Below are positions 62,777 through 64,000 of a stretch of DNA of 64,000 nt, piece after piece; within the stretch, counting starts at the first letter, position 1, and every line of letters begins with the position of its first letter. The stretch spans positions 1 through 64,000 of the forward strand of contig CANNCL010000005.1 of assembly GCA_947503155.1 (NCBI GenBank). Direction: 5' to 3'. Both the position numbers and the translations under genes were made by a program. Under the pieces are notes generated by a model. The model saw only the letters and a program-made list of their open reading frames with translations. It made no database searches and was not told the DNA's origin. The stretch is from an uncultured Erythrobacter sp. (GTDB lineage: Bacteria; Pseudomonadota; Alphaproteobacteria; Sphingomonadales; Sphingomonadaceae).

Positions 62777-63493
62777 CTAACTGGGTGAGACGAGCCACTC
62801 TTCTGGTTGCTTAGTAATTGTAGCCAGTCGGCTTTTGCCCAACCACTCGGGCAGAATTTTGGTGTATTTTTCATCCCCAAACACTTTGAGCGCACCGGTT
62901 CTTATCTCCTCATCAAAGTCGGACCAGCCCAGAAAAACCTTAGCCAAAGTTGTCGCGGCGGCATCGATTTGCACGTCAACGTCGAAGTCGCGATCAATTA
63001 TGCACAAATCGACCGCGCCGGCTTCGAATATGAGCCAGCTATTCTGACGGTTTTTCGTTTGATCGCGCAAAAAGAAGTGAACGATAAACGGTTCAGGAAG
63101 CGATGGATGCGGGATCGCTTTGTGGCGAATGTTCCACATCAAATGATCGCTGTCGAGATTTTCTAACGAGGGTTCCACCCTCAGCCATTCCTGTGCCCAA
63201 TCCGCCATACCGAAGACAACTTTCCGCAACGCTTCGCCAGCGGGGGTCAAAGTGTAATTGGTGTGGTTTTGGCTGGAGGATGTTTCCTTTTTGATGATGC
63301 CCGAATTGGTGAGCTCTTTCAATCGGCTCGAAAGCAGCGTGCGCGACATGCGCGGCACCCCGCGGCTAATGTCATTGAAGGAGGTGTAGCCAAAAACAAG
63401 CTCACGCAAGATCAACATCGTCCAGCGCTTGCACAGAATATCTGTGGCGACTGAAAGGGGGCAATATTGTCCGTAACCAGAAGCTTTATTCAT
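62777..63493 (-). CDS. HxlR-family transcriptional regulator
   Basis: 238 residues: an N-terminal HxlR winged helix (CPLSVATDILCKRWTMLILRELVFG, cited in part as DILCKRWTMLILREL; GVPRMSRTLLSSRLKEL) and an unusually long C-terminal region of about 120 residues of unknown function (most HxlR proteins are 100-150 residues). Cys11 or Cys21 could act as a redox or electrophile sensor, as in other family members. It is divergent from the haloperoxidase-like gene and 40 bp upstream of the SpoT-like gene. The inverted repeat at 63567 is the likely operator. Confidence 0.9.
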   Translation of the reverse strand: MNKASGYGQYCPLSVATDILCKRWTMLILRELVFGYTSFNDISRGVPRMSRTLLSSRLKELTNSGIIKKETSSSQNHTNYTLTPAGEALRKVVFGMADWAQEWLRVEPSLENLDSDHLMWNIRHKAIPHPSLPEPFIVHFFLRDQTKNRQNSWLIFEAGAVDLCIIDRDFDVDVQIDAAATTLAKVFLGWSDFDEEIRTGALKVFGDEKYTKILPEWLGKSRLATITKQPEEWLVSPS

Positions 63494-63566
63494 GATGGTT
63501 GCCCTTCAATTTTTTGGCCGCAAAATCGGCTAGGCTTGGGTTCGTATTCAATAGCCGCTCCGCAAC

Positions 63567-63585
63567 CAGTACAGCAATTGTACTG
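63567..63585. promoter_or_regulatory. Candidate HxlR operator
   Basis: CAGTACA-GCAAT-TGTACTG is a perfect inverted repeat (7-bp arms) in the divergent gap, followed by a further GTACT at 63590. HxlR regulators commonly use GTAC-type half-sites. Confidence 0.6.
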
Positions 63586-63692
63586 AATGGTACTATGGTC
63601 GCACTATTGCCGATCCTGAAGCCGCTATAACACATCCAAGATGCACCACTTTGATTGTCTTTGAAGTGGAGAAACACCCATGAGGAATGATC

Positions 63693-64000
63693 ATGAAGAG
63701 TTGGAAAAAATACGGGATTCTATGGTCATCTGCGGCGCTCGTCCTGCTAGGCAACGGCGCAGAAGCGCGTGCTGACGTCGTTACGGATTGGAATATAAAG
63801 GCACGCGAATTGGTTGTTGATGCCGGATTGCCGACGCCTCATTCCAACCGGGCTCTGGCGATTGTACACAGCTCGGTCTTCGAGGCTGTGAACGCCATCA
63901 CGAAAGAATATCCTAGCTCACTGTCTCTGAATGCTGCCGATGACGCGTCTGTGGAAGCTGCAATTGCTTCGGCCGTCAGGAGTTCGTTGTTGCACCTAAT
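63693..64000 (+). CDS. Vanadium-dependent haloperoxidase/PAP2-like exported protein (5' part)
   Basis: First 102 codons of a gene cut by the window end. A signal peptide (MKSWKKYGILWSSAALVLLG, ending GAEARA) is followed by DVVTDWNIKARELVVDAGLPTP and RALAIVHSSVFEAVNAITKEY (shown in part as ALAIVHSSVFEAVNAI), the N-terminal pattern of vanadium chloroperoxidase-like phosphatase-superfamily proteins. The catalytic vanadate/phosphate-binding residues should lie beyond base 64000. GAGGA is 6 bp before the ATG. Divergent from hxlR and probably controlled by it. Confidence 0.78.
   Translation, partial: MKSWKKYGILWSSAALVLLGNGAEARADVVTDWNIKARELVVDAGLPTPHSNRALAIVHSSVFEAVNAITKEYPSSLSLNAADDASVEAAIASAVRSSLLHL

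Overview
This window looks like chromosomal DNA of an alphaproteobacterium, most likely a marine Sphingomonadales member of the Erythrobacteraceae type. This is an inference from gene content (a TonB receptor next to catabolic genes, a TorF-type porin, a BigR-type sulfur regulator, sphingomonad-like MFS and MMPL carriers) and from the moderately GC-rich, tightly packed, often 4-bp-overlapping genes. I saw no rRNA, tRNA, CRISPR array, insertion sequence or prophage. Both ends cut genes: a serralysin-like protease at the left edge and a vanadium-haloperoxidase-like protein at the right.

Region 1 (1-4.2 kb) holds the 5' part of a PPC/M10/RTX protease, a small exported protein, a TorF porin and a class III nucleotide-cyclase-like protein. 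Region 2 (4.2-14.2 kb) is the most unusual part: a partner-switching signalling island. It has a HAMP-SpoIIE phosphatase (RsbU type), a nucleotide-transporter-like membrane protein fused to a HEAT-like repeat region, two membrane sensors whose C-termini look like dead SpoIIE domains, a small cyclic-nucleotide-binding-like protein, a STAS antagonist, an RsbW-like kinase, a SET-domain protein and a fold-type III PLP decarboxylase-like enzyme. No sigma factor is present.

Region 3 (14.2-34.1 kb) is a catabolic island around a GntR/FCD regulator. One side has a TonB receptor and an isochorismatase-family hydrolase; the other has GntR, an HMG-CoA-lyase-like enzyme, HyuA, HyuB and a CaiB-type CoA transferase. 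Converging on these is a nine-gene minus-strand run: an MFS carrier, a complete GlpSTPQV-like ABC importer with its DUF2160 protein, a Rieske oxygenase and an NTF2-fold protein. A 38-bp perfect dyad lies in the TonB-receptor/GntR intergenic space.

Region 4 (34.2-50.2 kb) is mixed: an MMPL transporter, a LysR regulator divergent from a fatty-acid/sterol hydroxylase, a TetR-linked cupin pair, a membrane LytTR regulator coupled to a secreted hydrolase, an EreA/ChaN-like secreted protein, and an ABC ATPase with a permease-M1 peptidase fusion. Region 5 (50.5-54.4 kb) is a fully overlapping sulfur operon: BigR-like ArsR, Blh-like metallo-hydrolase, split YeeE/YedE and SulP. Region 6 (54.6-64 kb) has a membrane-anchored methyltransferase, a copper/silver CusCBA efflux set whose CusB carries a fused CusF domain, a stand-alone SpoT-like HD hydrolase, and an HxlR regulator divergent from the haloperoxidase-like gene.
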